From Gigaspora margarita (lineage: Eukaryota; Glomeromycota; Glomeromycetes; Diversisporales; Gigasporaceae), in assembly GCA_009809945.1 (NCBI GenBank), contig WTPW01002478.1:17701-81700 (forward strand): 64,000 bases of DNA, read 5' to 3'. Numbering within the stretch: the stretch's first letter is position 1; each line of letters opens with the position of its first letter. A program made the position numbers and the translations under genes. Shown here one piece after another: positions 1 to 11,928 of the stretch. The notes beneath the pieces were generated by a model. The model made no database searches and was not told the DNA's origin. It worked only from the letters and a program-made list of their open reading frames with translations.

Positions 1-280
1 GTTTTCTAAAAACATGGAAGTATCTTTTGTATTCGTCAAAATTAATTCTTAGCTCTCTGGAAATTGTGTACTGCCCAGACACGTGATTTTATATCACTAT
101 GGTAAAGGGAAATCTTCTTAATTGCTATTTAAAAGACTAAACCATTACTATTAATACAGAATAAATCGTTAACATATCCTAAAGATGAACTTAATTATTG
201 CACGGGTCTTATGTGACAACCCGTGCTTTTTTCATTTACTTATTGGCACGGGATTGTTACGTCAGACACCGTGCAATAAG

Positions 281-414
281 ATAGTTATTATATGGGTATG
301 TTGAATAACCCGTTACACACACGGGTTCATATTTAAATCCCGTGCCTTCGGCACGGAATATGAACCCGTGTGTAACTGGGTTATTCACTACAACCCATAC
401 AATAACTATAATTT
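281..414. repeat. Foldback (palindromic) MITE-like hairpin
   Basis: Two arms of about 60 bp are near-perfect reverse complements around a short TTCG loop near 345-350. Key arm motif is AACCCGTTACACAC on the left and its complement GTGTAACTGGGTT on the right, with ATAGTTATT at both outer ends. No coding potential. Smaller CCCGTGC/GCACGGG inverted motifs at 195-275 suggest related decayed hairpins just upstream. Confidence 0.75.
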
Positions 415-504
415 ATTAAATAACTAGGAAATCAGAATCTGATATAGGTCCGAAGCGAAAAAAACTCTAATATTAAAAATTAGTTAAATAAAAATTCTTA
501 AATG

Positions 505-1795
505 TTATTGTTATACATTTTAACAAGCATGAATATGAATAAGTAGCTGCGCAACGCAGTTGCGCGAAACCAGGAGCGGGGAAATTAGTACACTATGATG
601 CTAGGTATTATGTATAGATAGAATTATCTAACATGATTTTTCCTAAACGCCTATTAGATTCTGATAATATATACATGATCTAATTATTGCAACCATTCGG
701 ATATTCTAGTTGGCTATTTGGTTGTGGACTAGGAAAACCCGCCTTTGACACTTTTTCAACAATTTCGAGACTTTGATTCAAATTAAAGCGCTGATTTCTA
801 TGTTACTTTTTACCCTATGTTGATATAATAAATTATCGTGATTTTTTTAACTTGAATTTTTTGACAATCGTATTCTAAAAATAGATTTACAACCAAAGAT
901 TGACGACTCAATTAAATTAGATTATATGACATTGTTTATTCAGTAATTGATATTTAAAACTAAACAAATAATCAAGGGGTAAAATTTAGGTTTCACAACA
1001 AATAATCGCCATTTTCTCAAAATGGAAAACCCCCTTCAAAGACGGGTTTTTCTAGTCCACAGCCCATTTACGGTAGTCAAATTTTGATTCGCAATTGAGT
1101 TAAAGTGCATATGTTCAGTGTCAAATTCACATTATTAATTTCATAAAATTTAATATATGCAATTTTATAATTAGTAAAGCAATTTTTCTTTCATATGAAA
1201 ACTCTGAGTCGGGATATTACTTCATTTGATCCGATTAATTACGCAATCAATTTAAGAGTCAGTTTACGAAAAACAATGTAGGGAGGGCGTTAATAAGGTA
1301 TTAATTTTAAGGTTATGTAATGCGCGAACAATAATAATATATTTAAGGGGCAATGACGATGTAGATACCTGATATCTGCAAAAAAATAATATTGAGTATG
1401 CAACAATCGTAAATGTTAAAAATGATTACGTAAATCTGCACAATTTTATATANTTGGCAAACAATATAAACAAAATCTTANGTNACTCAATACATAAATC
1501 GATAATCCAAACAAAATCCTGAGTAAACAAGCTATAATATTAACACATAAGCACAATAAGTCAAGAAAGCATGATGATAAATAGTCAAGTCAATGTACAT
1601 ATAAAGAAAATCAATATTGTAAACACATAAGGTAATATTATAGAATTTTTTTAAATAATGATTCCTACCACAAATTCAAAAGCACGAACATCAGCACGCA
1701 TGCATACAAAATCAAGAAATGATCATCCAAATCAGAAGCACAGAATTGTGAACTTCACTTAACTTGCCTGTAAACCATGCTCTACGTATACTTTA
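505..1795 (+). repeat. Copy 1 of a 1,291-bp direct tandem duplication
   Basis: Every stretch compared matches the next 1,291 bp base for base (offset 1291), from TTGTTATACATTTTAAC to CTCTACGTATACTTTA. Ambiguous bases occur at 1453, 1482, 1484 and at the junction, 1796. No gene is visible; the unit holds a GC-rich short palindrome (GCTGCGCAACGCAGTTGCGC) at 547-567. Perfect identity plus an N at the junction points to a false duplication at a closed gap rather than a biological repeat. Confidence 0.9.
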
Positions 1796-1796
1796 N

Positions 1797-3086
1797 TATT
1801 GTTATACATTTTAACAAGCATGAATATGAATAAGTAGCTGCGCAACGCAGTTGCGCGAAACCAGGAGCGGGGAAATTAGTACACTATGATGCTAGGTATT
1901 ATGTATAGATAGAATTATCTAACATGATTTTTCCTAAACGCCTATTAGATTCTGATAATATATACATGATCTAATTATTGCAACCATTCGGATATTCTAG
2001 TTGGCTATTTGGTTGTGGACTAGGAAAACCCGCCTTTGACACTTTTTCAACAATTTCGAGACTTTGATTCAAATTAAAGCGCTGATTTCTATGTTACTTT
2101 TTACCCTATGTTGATATAATAAATTATCGTGATTTTTTTAACTTGAATTTTTTGACAATCGTATTCTAAAAATAGATTTACAACCAAAGATTGACGACTC
2201 AATTAAATTAGATTATATGACATTGTTTATTCAGTAATTGATATTTAAAACTAAACAAATAATCAAGGGGTAAAATTTAGGTTTCACAACAAATAATCGC
2301 CATTTTCTCAAAATGGAAAACCCCCTTCAAAGACGGGTTTTTCTAGTCCACAGCCCATTTACGGTAGTCAAATTTTGATTCGCAATTGAGTTAAAGTGCA
2401 TATGTTCAGTGTCAAATTCACATTATTAATTTCATAAAATTTAATATATGCAATTTTATAATTAGTAAAGCAATTTTTCTTTCATATGAAAACTCTGAGT
2501 CGGGATATTACTTCATTTGATCCGATTAATTACGCAATCAATTTAAGAGTCAGTTTACGAAAAACAATGTAGGGAGGGCGTTAATAAGGTATTAATTTTA
2601 AGGTTATGTAATGCGCGAACAATAATAATATATTTAAGGGGCAATGACGATGTAGATACCTGATATCTGCAAAAAAATAATATTGAGTATGCAACAATCG
2701 TAAATGTTAAAAATGATTACGTAAATCTGCACAATTTTATATATTTGGCAAACAATATAAACAAAATCTTACGTTACTCAATACATAAATCGATAATCCA
2801 AACAAAATCCTGAGTAAACAAGCTATAATATTAACACATAAGCACAATAAGTCAAGAAAGCATGATGATAAATAGTCAAGTCAATGTACATATAAAGAAA
2901 ATCAATATTGTAAACACATAAGGTAATATTATAGAATTTTTTTAAATAATGATTCCTACCACAAATTCAAAAGCACGAACATCAGCACGCATGCATACAA
3001 AATCAAGAAATGATCATCCAAATCAGAAGCACAGAATTGTGAACTTCACTTAACTTGCCTGTAAACCATGCTCTACGTATACTTTA
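1797..3086 (+). repeat. Copy 2 of the 1,291-bp direct tandem duplication
   Basis: Second copy of the unit, free of ambiguous bases. After it the sequence continues into unique DNA. A short diverged relative of the unit's 3' end (about 3010-3130) recurs at about 3225-3320, sharing the AACTTGCC-GTAAACCAT and CCTGGTATAT motifs. That part is probably a genuine old repeat. Confidence 0.85.
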
Positions 3087-3687
3087 CGTACATCGTACTA
3101 CATTCCTGGTATATATCCATAGAACAAATAATGAAAACGGGATAACTATAGTTTGCAATTTCTTTTGATACCCTTTTTTAGTATTGTTTGGGGTGTTACA
3201 AAAAGTCACAAGGATTTTTTACCCAATCAGATGCCCAGAATTGCGGACATCAACTAACTTGCCCGTAAACCATATACTTCGTATTTCATACTCCGCTCCT
3301 GGTATATGCAAAATAATGCACATGTGTAACATCGAAAACGGTCTATTGAACAATTGTTACACTGACAGCAGATCATCACGGGACCCGTCAATCCTCAAAT
3401 TTTATTGGTAGTTTCGGACTAACATTGCATTCAAATTTACTGTAACAGGTGAGTCGGACAATAATTGCAGACAGTTTTAAAATGAATTGTAAAATTTAAA
3501 TTATATTGTATAAATGACATCGAATTATCGAATGTACAAAATTTACATTTTTTGAACTCAAACAATATAAATTTTCGTTATGTTCAGGATTCATCATAAA
3601 AAGGTTAATTATAGCAAGCTTCGGCTGTAATTGGAGTTAAATATGTTGGTGGTGACTAATTTAAAATCGGTAAAGCCAAACAAACCC

Positions 3688-3900
3688 GATTCTGTGTTTT
3701 ACATTACCCCTCTCCCCTCCAGAAGAGGGGAGGGGTTGGTTCACATAGTAAAATTTTAAAAAAAATTTTTTCAAAAAAATATTTTTCCCGAATAGTTCCG
3801 TGACTGTATAAAATTTTTCCGAAATATCCCACATCCGTATGCAAATTTACCTAAATTTTTTTTTACTATGAGGGGGAGAGGTAATGTAAAACACAGTATC
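3688..3900. mobile_element. Non-autonomous MITE with ~30-bp terminal inverted repeats
   Basis: Left end CTGTGTTTTACATTACCCC and right end GGTAATGTAAAACACAG are reverse complements. The similarity continues inward through a CCCCTC tract and weakly outward. The interior is AT-rich with no ORF. The target-site duplication is not resolved. Confidence 0.75.
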
Positions 3901-4054
3901 CAGTTTGCCTGACCTAAAAAACAACCCTATTGGTCCCCGATTGGTAGCTATTGCTTAAATAAATAGTTTACAATCGGTAAAGTCACCATTGNATAGTTAG
4001 TGCCCTATTGGTACCCTATTGAATTTTATTGTCAAGATTGATACTAATGATGCC

Positions 4055-4200
4055 GACGAAAGGTTTCGTCATGGTTTCGTCTGACGAAAACCTCTGGCGA
4101 TTGACGAAACCTCTGACGATTGACGAAACCCCTGACGATCCACGAAACCCCTGACGATTGACAAAGCCCTTGACGATTGACGAAACTATGACGATTGACA
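4055..4200 (-). repeat. Left subterminal ~20-bp tandem array
   Basis: About seven imperfect copies of GACGATTGACGAAACC, bearing many CpGs. It is complementary to the array at 5450-5625, so the element could fold back. Short apparent reading frames here follow from the stop-poor repeat and are not genes. Confidence 0.85.
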
Positions 4201-4239
4201 AAAAAGGCTGTGCCAAAATTTTTTAGATAAAAATATTTG

Positions 4240-4960
4240 TTTTTTGAATTCTACGAATCTGTAGAATTTAAATAAAAAAAAATTCATTGAATTTGGCTTA
4301 GTGGTTGTCAAGATATCATCGCTAAAAGTCTGAAAATTTTTGATGCAGGCTTTATTTTGATAGACGGTTTGAATTTTTTAATACTTTGAGCAACGTTATC
4401 TCGACAACCACAAAGTCAATTTTAATGAGCTTTTTTTTTTTATTTGAATCCTACAGATTCGTAAAATGCCAAAAAAAAAATAGTTCATCGAATTTGGCTT
4501 GGTGGTTATCAAGATATTATTGTTCAAAGTTTTAAAAGATTCAAAACATCTATCAAAATAAAGGCTGCGTCATAATTTCTTTTAAAGTTTGAGCAACGAT
4601 ATCTTGATAACCATCAAATCAATTTTGATAAACTTTTTTATTTATATTCTACGAATCTGTAAAATTCAAATAAAAAAAGTTTATCGAATTTGGCATGGTT
4701 GATGTTGAGATATCATCGCTCAAATATAATAAGATTTGCTATTTATTATCACTGGTAATCATTACCAGTATTGCCGCAGCCTTTATTTTGAGAAATAGTA
4801 TCTCGACAACCATTAAGCCAAATTCGATATACTTTTTTTATTTAAATTCTACGAATCTGTAGAATTCAAATAAAAAATGTTTATTAAAATTAATTAGGTA
4901 GCTGTCAAAATATCGTCAAAGTTTAAAAAAATTCAAAAATTTTGGGGGTATGAAAAATTT
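4240..4960. repeat. ~190-bp palindromic satellite, CpG-containing version
   Basis: Three to four degenerate units, each carrying a small palindrome like GAATTCTACGAATCTGTAG and a GAGCAACG-ATATC motif. The same family recurs at 29858-31180, where the CpG sites are mostly TG or CA. Confidence 0.75.
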
Positions 4961-5147
4961 TTTAATTTTTTTTTTTTAATTTAATAAACTAATTTTAATC
5001 TTTTTAATACATTTTTATTTAAATATTTTAAACATTTATAGCATAAATCGCTTATATTTTGTACCGGCCGAAAATTTTATTATCGAACTACATTTTTTAT
5101 TACAACGTTCATCACAAATTCATCACGTGTCCCACTATTTTTCAAAG

Positions 5148-5340
5148 GATTTTACAGGAGGGTCGCCAAAATTCCGGGTTGGGTGCGTCGGATCTAGGTC
5201 GTCGTTTAACCCTAGTTGTTTGATTTCATTAGTAAAATTTTTTATGATCTTGAGGCAAAATTGATTAATTCGATCCAGTCGGGAATGATTCCGATGCACT
5301 CCGACGTTTCCGACCCGGAATTTTGGTGACTCTGAGTTTT
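5148..5340. mobile_element. MITE family 'TACAGG', copy 1 (shortened)
   Basis: Shares TACAGGAGGGT..CCAAAATTCCGGGT at the left and CCCGGAATTTTGG at the right with the copies at 13130-13390 and 14065-14333. It lacks part of the middle and its extreme right end is altered. Confidence 0.75.
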
Positions 5341-5449
5341 TTTTTCAAAACAGCTGTAATTTCGCGTTGTTTTTTTTTTGTTTTTGTTACACAAAATCTT
5401 GTAATTCTATTGGTTCCGATTTTCTTCAGTCCAGAAATTGCTTAGGTTT

Positions 5450-5625
5450 CGTAGATTTCGTCAATCATCATAGGTTTCGTTAATCGTCATAGGTTTCGTC
5501 AATCGTCATAGATTTCGTCAATCGCCATAGGTTTTGTCAATCGTCAATTCGTCATTTTGGAAGTCACTTGACGAAATGGTTTCGTCAATCGTCAATAACG
5601 AGGGTTTCGTCACTCGTCAGGCATC
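5450..5625 (+). repeat. Right subterminal ~20-bp tandem array
   Basis: Copies of GGTTTCGTCAATCGTCATA, the reverse complement of the 4055-4200 array, ending at the GGCATCATTA terminus. No gene. Confidence 0.85.
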
Positions 5626-5699
5626 ATTAATTGATACCCTATTGGCCTCTATTGGAGCAGCAATAGGGAGGTCCCCTATTGAAGCTCATTTTACCTGTG

Positions 5700-6010
5700 C
5701 TAAGGAGTATCATAAATAAATGCTTTGTTTATCGAAAAAAATATATGAGGCAACTTGATTGTCCAGAAGTAATACAAACATTATTTCATTGATCATTTCA
5801 AATAAAAAAGTAACGTATCGGTCAGTCACACAAACTGCTATATACTATTTACTCACTTTATGTTGGTTATGCTAGTGATTATTTTAGGTAGGTGATTTTT
5901 TATTGAAGTAATTATGGTGAAATGGGTGGAATAAATTTTACCAACACTCTAATTCTTGGCTATTCTATCGTCCGTTGCTTGCATTATTTGTATGTTCTTT
6001 GAGTCGCTAC
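5700..6010 (+). repeat. Direct repeat, left partner of 16020-16330
   Basis: About 310 bp clearly homologous to 16020-16330 in the same orientation; shared motifs include GGAGTATCA, CTTGATTGTCCAGAAGTAAT, ACGTATCGGTCAG and GTATGTTCTTTG. The two copies bracket segmental copy A at a distance of about 10.3 kb. No coding potential recognised. Confidence 0.8.
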
Positions 6011-6274
6011 TAGGGATGTTAAATTGGTCTGATCCAAAGACTGACGATCCGAATCGTTATCTCACAAATTGGGTATGATAAGCTACCTAGTAAGATCGTG
6101 AAAGATGCACAATCAGATCTCTTCTAATAAGCGACGCCTCCAAATCAGGTGCAACGTNAAAATCACGCATGTTTTTACGGGATTGAATTTTTATTACAAT
6201 CACACACTTTAATTTTTCATGCAATACAAAGTTAAAAAAAATTTCAAAGTATTTATGCCGTAAAATAAAAAGAA

Positions 6275-6430
6275 GTTTTGTTTTTATTATTATTATTATT
6301 TATAATTCAATATAAAAGTAATTATATTAAATAAAAAATTGATAAATTTGAGGTTGTTTTTATTATTATTATTATTTATTATTCAATATAAAAGTAATTA
6401 TATTAAATAAAAAATTGATAAATTTGAGGA
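6275..6430. repeat. Two-copy 76-bp tandem repeat
   Basis: A 76-bp unit starting at a (TTA)n tract and ending GATAAATTTGAGG is repeated once with almost no change. It is a recent local duplication, probably seeded by the TTA microsatellite. Confidence 0.9.
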
Positions 6431-6718
6431 TATGTTATTTTATAAAAACTACCCTTGCTAAAAAATTTTTTCGAATATTTCCGTTATTTCATCATATAAT
6501 ACTTTTTGTGAAAATTCCGTGAATCTGCAACATGATCGACAGAATCTAGACAAGTCCATAATTTAACCATTTATAACTTTATGGAAAACACATGGATCGT
6601 CTTTTTTTATAGGGACTAGTAATACCATCCAAATATCATACAAATTTTTTTCGAGTTGACGTAAGTCAACAGATCGAAAAACGGGCTAAGCGGGGACAGG
6701 CCCGCTAATTTCCAAATA

Positions 6719-6896
6719 CAGTAAAACCTTTATAAGTGCACCCCTCTATAAGTGCACACCCTCTCTAAATGCACGCTCACATTTGGGCCCAATTTATATT
6801 ACATGATCTCTATAAATGCACTTTTATTATTGTGTTCTCTAAGTGCACATTGTTAAAGTTTGGTCCCAAGTGCATGCACTTATAGAGGTTTTACTG
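6719..6896. mobile_element. Tc1/mariner-like MITE, TA target duplication
   Basis: 178 bp with inverted ends CAGTAAAACCTTTATAAGTG and CACTTATAGAGGTTTTACTG, flanked by TA on both sides (6717-6718, 6897-6898). Multiple internal copies of AAGTGCAC. No ORF. Confidence 0.9.
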
Positions 6897-6899
6897 TAT

Positions 6900-7340
6900 A
6901 GGCAACCGGTCGGAAAACCAGTTCGGCGGCCGTCGGTATGAAGACAGGAAAAAACTGGATCGCATGCGATAACACATACAAGATAAGAGTCATTTAATCA
7001 ACTGCCCTATTTGAAATTATTAAATGTTTACTTAATGATGACTTTAATATATATCGGGACGAGACCCGTACACATTTAAACTTCATGTCCAGTCGGCCTG
7101 CTTTATGCAGTGTGGGAGACCACCGGCTGATGATACAAATTACAAATGATGCTGATGACGGTTATACCCGGCGCAAATTGTAGTTGCTATTTCCGGGAGC
7201 ATAGCCAGTCTCAGAAATCGCATCGATGCACGCTACTGCAGCATGTCATCAATAAAAATTCGATTAATAAAGTTCAATGTCTGGCTCTGGCGGTCAGATG
7301 ATTCAAATAAAATGTGTCACATGCGTGCAAGGATTTTCGA
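6900..7340. other. Non-coding stretch with faint similarity to 60540-60640
   Basis: No ORF of note. A short GC-richer stretch at 7090-7200 contains GGGAGACCACCGGCT, resembling GGGAAACCACCGGCT near 60577. This may be a fragment of a dispersed repeat, but the match is short. Copy-B-like sequence (ATGATCGACAGAATC) occurs just upstream at 6530, so the segmental duplication may begin there, interrupted by the 6719 MITE. Confidence 0.4.
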
Positions 7341-7599
7341 AATATTTATTTTATTTAAATATAGCATCTTTAATGATAAACAATTTCTGAGTTAGTTAAC
7401 TAGATAATATAAAATATAACTTTTTAATTAATATCTTTAACGAAAATAAATTTCATCATCGGGAATTTTAAATATCGGGAATTTCAAATATAATCTTTTC
7501 GGAAACTAAATAAAAAGGGATTTATTTAATTTTTTTTTTTTGTCGTAATATACTTCAGTACAAATAGCATATATATTTAAATAAATACCTTTAATGGCA

Positions 7600-8559
7600 T
7601 TTGTTATTTCTTTTGTCCTAATAATTTTGCTAGTGTACATAGACTCTGGATGCTTTGTTGTGATACAGTCTACCCTCGTTTATATCAACCCATTTGAATT
7701 TGTTTAAATTTATGTTGATAGTGATATTTACGAGGGAATTATATTAAAGTTTGTGGCTTAGGTTGATATTAATGGGGTTGATATAACGAGGGACGACTGT
7801 ACTTGGTGATGTGCTGATTGTTTTATCGGCATCCAAGTATTGCTTTTTAATTAGATTTTCATCATCTGAACTTGCTAATATGTTAAGCCAATTCCCGAAT
7901 TTTTTATAAATATCATAAATAACGGGACGTTCTTGTGGATCTGACTCCATGCATTGCTTAGCCAATTCAATATTACAATCCGGAGTTAATTTTAAAAGTT
8001 GATGAATATTTCCATCTTCAGCAAATTTAAACACCATGAAGTATTCATCAGTTCTTTATTATGAGTTAAGCCATGTACCAGAAGTCCACTACCATATAAT
8101 TCACATTGCATATGATTTTTAAACTTATAAGGAATATAAAATCATTGGTTCAATAGATTACATATTATGTATGGATATAAAAATATAATTCGACCGACCT
8201 CATTTAAAAAGTCAAAGGAATTGGCAGAAGGCAATGTCTTGATGCAACGAATTTCGATGATTCACGTGTCCCTTACATCATTACCAACAGTTTTTCGTAT
8301 TCCGTCTAACCAGGGTTTAAATACGGCGCCAAATCCTCCTTCGCCAATTTTTTCAATATCTGTTAATCAATCAAACGGAATCCATTCGATCATATTATCA
8401 TATTTATAGGTTCCAAGTTGAAATGTTTTCATGCAATCATCAATATCTTTATTTCTACTTGTCCAGTCTTGAGTTGCTATGGCAGGATCACATGAAAAGC
8501 ACCATGCTTTGTTCGTATTATATTCGTTACAATGCGTACATGTTCCATATTTAGAATCT
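7600..8559 (-). pseudogene. Broken TKL-like protein kinase, copy A
   Basis: Minus-strand relic of the kinase that is better preserved at 54280-55522. The 5' exon (from 8559) keeps a zinc-knuckle-like start (KYGTCTHCNEYNT...WCFSCDP), the linker WTSRNKDIDDC, the region EWIPFD and the glycine-rich loop GEGGFGAVF. It carries an in-frame stop at 8367-8369, where copy B has arginine. The catalytic core is gone: coding jumps from the N-lobe (EDGNIHQLLK) to C-lobe residues TPDCNIELAKQC near 7988, deleting the HGDFHSGN catalytic loop and DFG. The C-terminus is interrupted by a MITE (7666-7799), giving a new terminal peptide. Cannot be an active kinase. What is known of the family: fungal TKL-type kinases often linked to Sel1 repeats. 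Confidence 0.85.
7666..7799. mobile_element. TA-flanked MITE inserted in kinase pseudogene
   Basis: 134 bp with inverted ends CAGTCTACCCTCGTTTATAT and CGAGGGACGACTG, TA target duplication at 7664-7665 and 7800-7801. The uninterrupted sequence is seen in copy B near 54390 (TGTGATACTTGG), proving insertion after the duplication or loss in one lineage. Confidence 0.95.
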
Positions 8560-8619
8560 CTTTGTAATTATATATAGTATTATTAAGTTTTTTCCTATTT
8601 TTATTTCAAATCTGTTATT

Positions 8620-10515
8620 CGATCTAAACTTACTGACTATTAGAAACGAATTTGGAGGATATACATTAAATTTAATTAACTAGGTTAATAAACGATATTT
8701 ATACTTACAAACTAGATAATTTGACGAGTAATATTACTTATGTAAGTAAATGTTTATCACATAAATGGTTAAAATGCACGGTCTTATAAATAGTCTTCAT
8801 ACTCACCCACTAAAATTAATGTGAGTAAAATGATTTAGCACGTTGTAAACATGAATCCCTGATTTTTTAATTACAGTATACAGAATCTTTATACTCACTA
8901 ACTAAATTAATAGAAGTAAATGATTTGAAGGTAATATTTGTAAAAATAAAATATTTAAGAACATGAATATCAGGTTTTAATCGCAGGTTAATAAATCCTT
9001 TTTTACTCACTTTCTGAAAAAAATCACATAATGTAATAAGTATTTATAATCATTAAATAGCTGGTTTTAATTAAGCAGATTGATCGAGTCAGTGCATAAT
9101 AAAGAGGGGTTTACAGTTGCTCTGACAAAATTAAGATTTTTATCGGCTTGTGCCTATAATACCTTCTAAGAGCGTTTTCTATTCATGATAGTTAACGTGA
9201 CATGCATTAATAAATAATTTTGCACAAATCCGCAAACAGTTAAATTATTTATTAAAATAACTAGATGTTGATAAAATTTATATATTTACCTCCTTTTATT
9301 ATGGACTGACAAGACAGACCTCGTTCGATATGAATCTAACATGTGATTTCACACGACATGCGAGATGAAATCACATTTTGCTCTTGATTAACATTAGATT
9401 AAAAAATTTTTAGAATCTAAAATAAATTCTTTTCAAACTTCTTGAGCAAATTTGCGCAAATTAATTCGCGCAAGGTTTATGAAACGCACGAAGGTTTATC
9501 TCGTACTAGGTACTGTACATATCTAAGGCTGACCAAATGTTATTTATACTCACGAACTAATGAAGTAATTTGAAGCGTATCAGGTAGGATACTTGTAAAT
9601 ATATGAAACTTGATGGGTTGACAATTAATTTTTATACTCACCCACTAGATTAAATGATTCGAAAATGAATAAATACATTTGTTAATTTTTGATTACATTT
9701 ATTAATTTATACTCACTATCTGAATTAATTCGAATAAACAATTTAAGGGTTTATGAATATTAATCGTTAATTTTAATTATGGTCACTAAATGATCTCTAT
9801 ACTCACTTCCTAAAATAAGTTATGAACATGAATTTCTGATTTTAATTAATTTCACGGACTAAAAACCAAACTTTATTTATACTCACTCACTAAATTAAGG
9901 GGTTGAGAAGTTTTAAACAATGACCAATAAGAATTTATAAGCATGTTGAATAAATGATTTTGATACTTACTCACTGAATGAAATGATTTAATATGCATAG
10001 CGGTAATAAATAGGATTAACGTGAATCGTTCACTATAATTATTATACACACCGACTAAAACACGAATCAAATGAATTGAAGAGCATTATACATTGTTGGA
10101 AATAAAAGACGTTTCTAGTTAAACAGGTTAATAGATTATATACTTACGCACTAAATTAAAACGAATGATGTGAAGGGCATTATATAATGCTCAATAAGCA
10201 TTTATAAATATTAATTGCTAATGTGAATTTCTATTTTAATTAATAAATATGATCTCACTAGATTAATACGAGTGAATTGATTGATTTAAAGGATATTATA
10301 TAATGAATGGTTTGCAAACATAATTGAAATTATATATATGTATTATTAGTAGAATATTTATCATCGATGTCGGGAATATTCATATCCTGGGTGCTATAAC
10401 TCAAAAATTAATTGAGTAAACGGGGGTCGGGTGCTCTAAGTAAATGTTCAGGAACCCCAAAAACCTCAAAAAACCTTTATATCTAACTCTAATAATCCAA
10501 CCTTAACTTTTAATA
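8620..10515 (-). repeat. Microexon/intron-like tandem array A, kinase-proximal part
   Basis: Degenerate ~80-110-bp tandem units. On the minus strand each has TTTAG or TTCAG, three variable bases, then GTGAGTATAA or GTAAGTATA. Triplets seen, high to low coordinate, with approximate position: TGC (10151), TCG (10053), TGA (9977), TGA (9890), GAA (9803), ATA (9713), TGG (9635), TTC (9556), GAG (9290), AAG (9163), AAA (9010), TTA (8897), TGG (8810), TTT (8714), TCA (8630). Most match copy B; several differ (TGC/CAC, TTT/TAT, TCA/TCG). The final intron ends at the kinase exon (8559). The intact copy-B array is at 55598-58422. Confidence 0.8.
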
Positions 10516-10529
10516 GTAATTTATTAAAA

Positions 10530-11406
10530 CAGGGGTGGATACAGGGCGAATAAAATCGATGATCGAAACCTCAAAATCGGTTTAGAATCGATGATCGAAT
10601 TCTAAATCTTTATAGTTATTTCTTGTATTGAGTGGCCCGATTAGTTTCTATTTTTATTATTTAATACTGTAAGTTATTTGGTTTTACAAATAATATGAAG
10701 CAATGTACAAAGTTTTTGGTTGTTTTAAAGCTATACCAGAGTTTATTGCGCTTTGCAAAAATGTGTGACCTCTGCAGATCATGGTGTCATTTAAAATCAC
10801 GAGAAATCAGCCAATTTTTCAATTCTTGAAGAATTTTAAAGATTTCAGATAAAACATAGACGTTTTTGATGAAAATGATGATCAATAGGGAATTAAAATT
10901 TTCCGCCATCATCACCGTGAAAATCACAGGGTCACACTTTTTTGCAAAGCGCTATAATTAAATAGAATCTTCAGTATTTACAACAGATTTGCGCTTTAAG
11001 ACAAATTATATAAATAATAATACGTATTATTAATAACAAACATAGAAATTAAAATGGCTAAGTATAAACTATCAGTTTAAAGTTTAAATTAAATAACGCG
11101 CATTAACAACAAATACAGCCATTAGAAATGGCTAAGTACAAAATATGGGCTTAATATTTTTAATAATATGCGATTTAATAGTAAACACGGCCATATTTAA
11201 AAGCATAGAACATTTATTAAAATTTTAGACTTCTAAATAGATAATATAAAACGATTATATTCTTTAGAATCGATTCTAAATCCAGAATCGATTTCAGAAT
11301 ATTTAATCGTTTGTAGAAACGATTAAATCGTTTACCCAGAAATGAGAATCGATTCTAATTTGATTAACGATTAAAACGATTATCATAGAATCGATTCACA
11401 CCCCTA
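10530..11406. mobile_element. Non-autonomous hAT-like element, subterminal AATCGAT motifs
   Basis: Absent from copy B (site at about 57510). Ends CAGGGGTGGATAC and GATTCACACCCCTA are roughly inverted; the CAGGGGTG terminus is typical of hAT elements. Both ends are crowded with AATCGAT and GAATCGATT motifs, which in hAT elements are commonly transposase-binding repeats. The expected 8-bp target duplication is not visible, and a few bases of target seem lost. No ORF. Confidence 0.7.
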
Positions 11407-11928
11407 GGTGGATATCTATACCCCCGGTTAATGATGCCTGGCGCATGACGCAACCTGCGTCATTGACGCATGACGACCATTTCGTCAGGCAACTTCAAAT
11501 TGACGCACGAAAAATGACAAACCTATGACGCATGACGAAACTAATGACGCATGGCGAGACTCACAATAAATAACAAAACCCATGATGATTTTGATGAAGC
11601 ATAAGACTACTGTTCATTTCTTTCATAATAGAAATAAATTAGTCCATGTAAAGTTAATTTTTTGTTCATTATTATAACTACCCAGTTTCTATCATTTTGA
11701 CATCTCGATCCGACATTGCCCGATGATTTGCAACAATCACCCGAATATATCCGACACGTGTTCTACGAATTGGTAGTATTTTATTATTATGTATTATTTT
11801 ATGTTTCTTATTTTGGCATAGTTTGTGGCATAGTTGGGTGATTTTAACCCTCAACGAGGTTATAGACTCTCAGCGAGTGTATGAAACCATCAGCGAGTGA
11901 ATTAAACACCTAGCGAGTTATTAAAACC

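Larger units (their letters stand above)
4045..5629. mobile_element. hAT-like element with 8-bp TSD and subterminal tandem arrays
   Basis: The ends TAATGATGCC (4045) and GGCATCATTA (5620-5629) are inverted, and both are flanked by ATTGATAC (4037-4044 and 5630-5637). That is an 8-bp target-site duplication as made by hAT transposases. Just inside each end lies a tandem array of a ~20-bp motif built on TGACGATTGACGAAAC, in opposite orientations. Inside are a degenerate satellite (4240-4960) and a smaller MITE (5148-5340). No transposase is encoded. A second member of the family is at 11429-14028. Confidence 0.85.

Noticed and set aside
4016-4216. 66-codon minus-strand ORF
   Set aside because: It lies in the ~20-bp subterminal tandem array of a transposon; openness follows from the repeat.
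4055-5625. CRISPR array (short regular repeats)
   Set aside because: Repeats are contiguous without unique spacers, sit inside inverted transposon ends, and the genome is eukaryotic.
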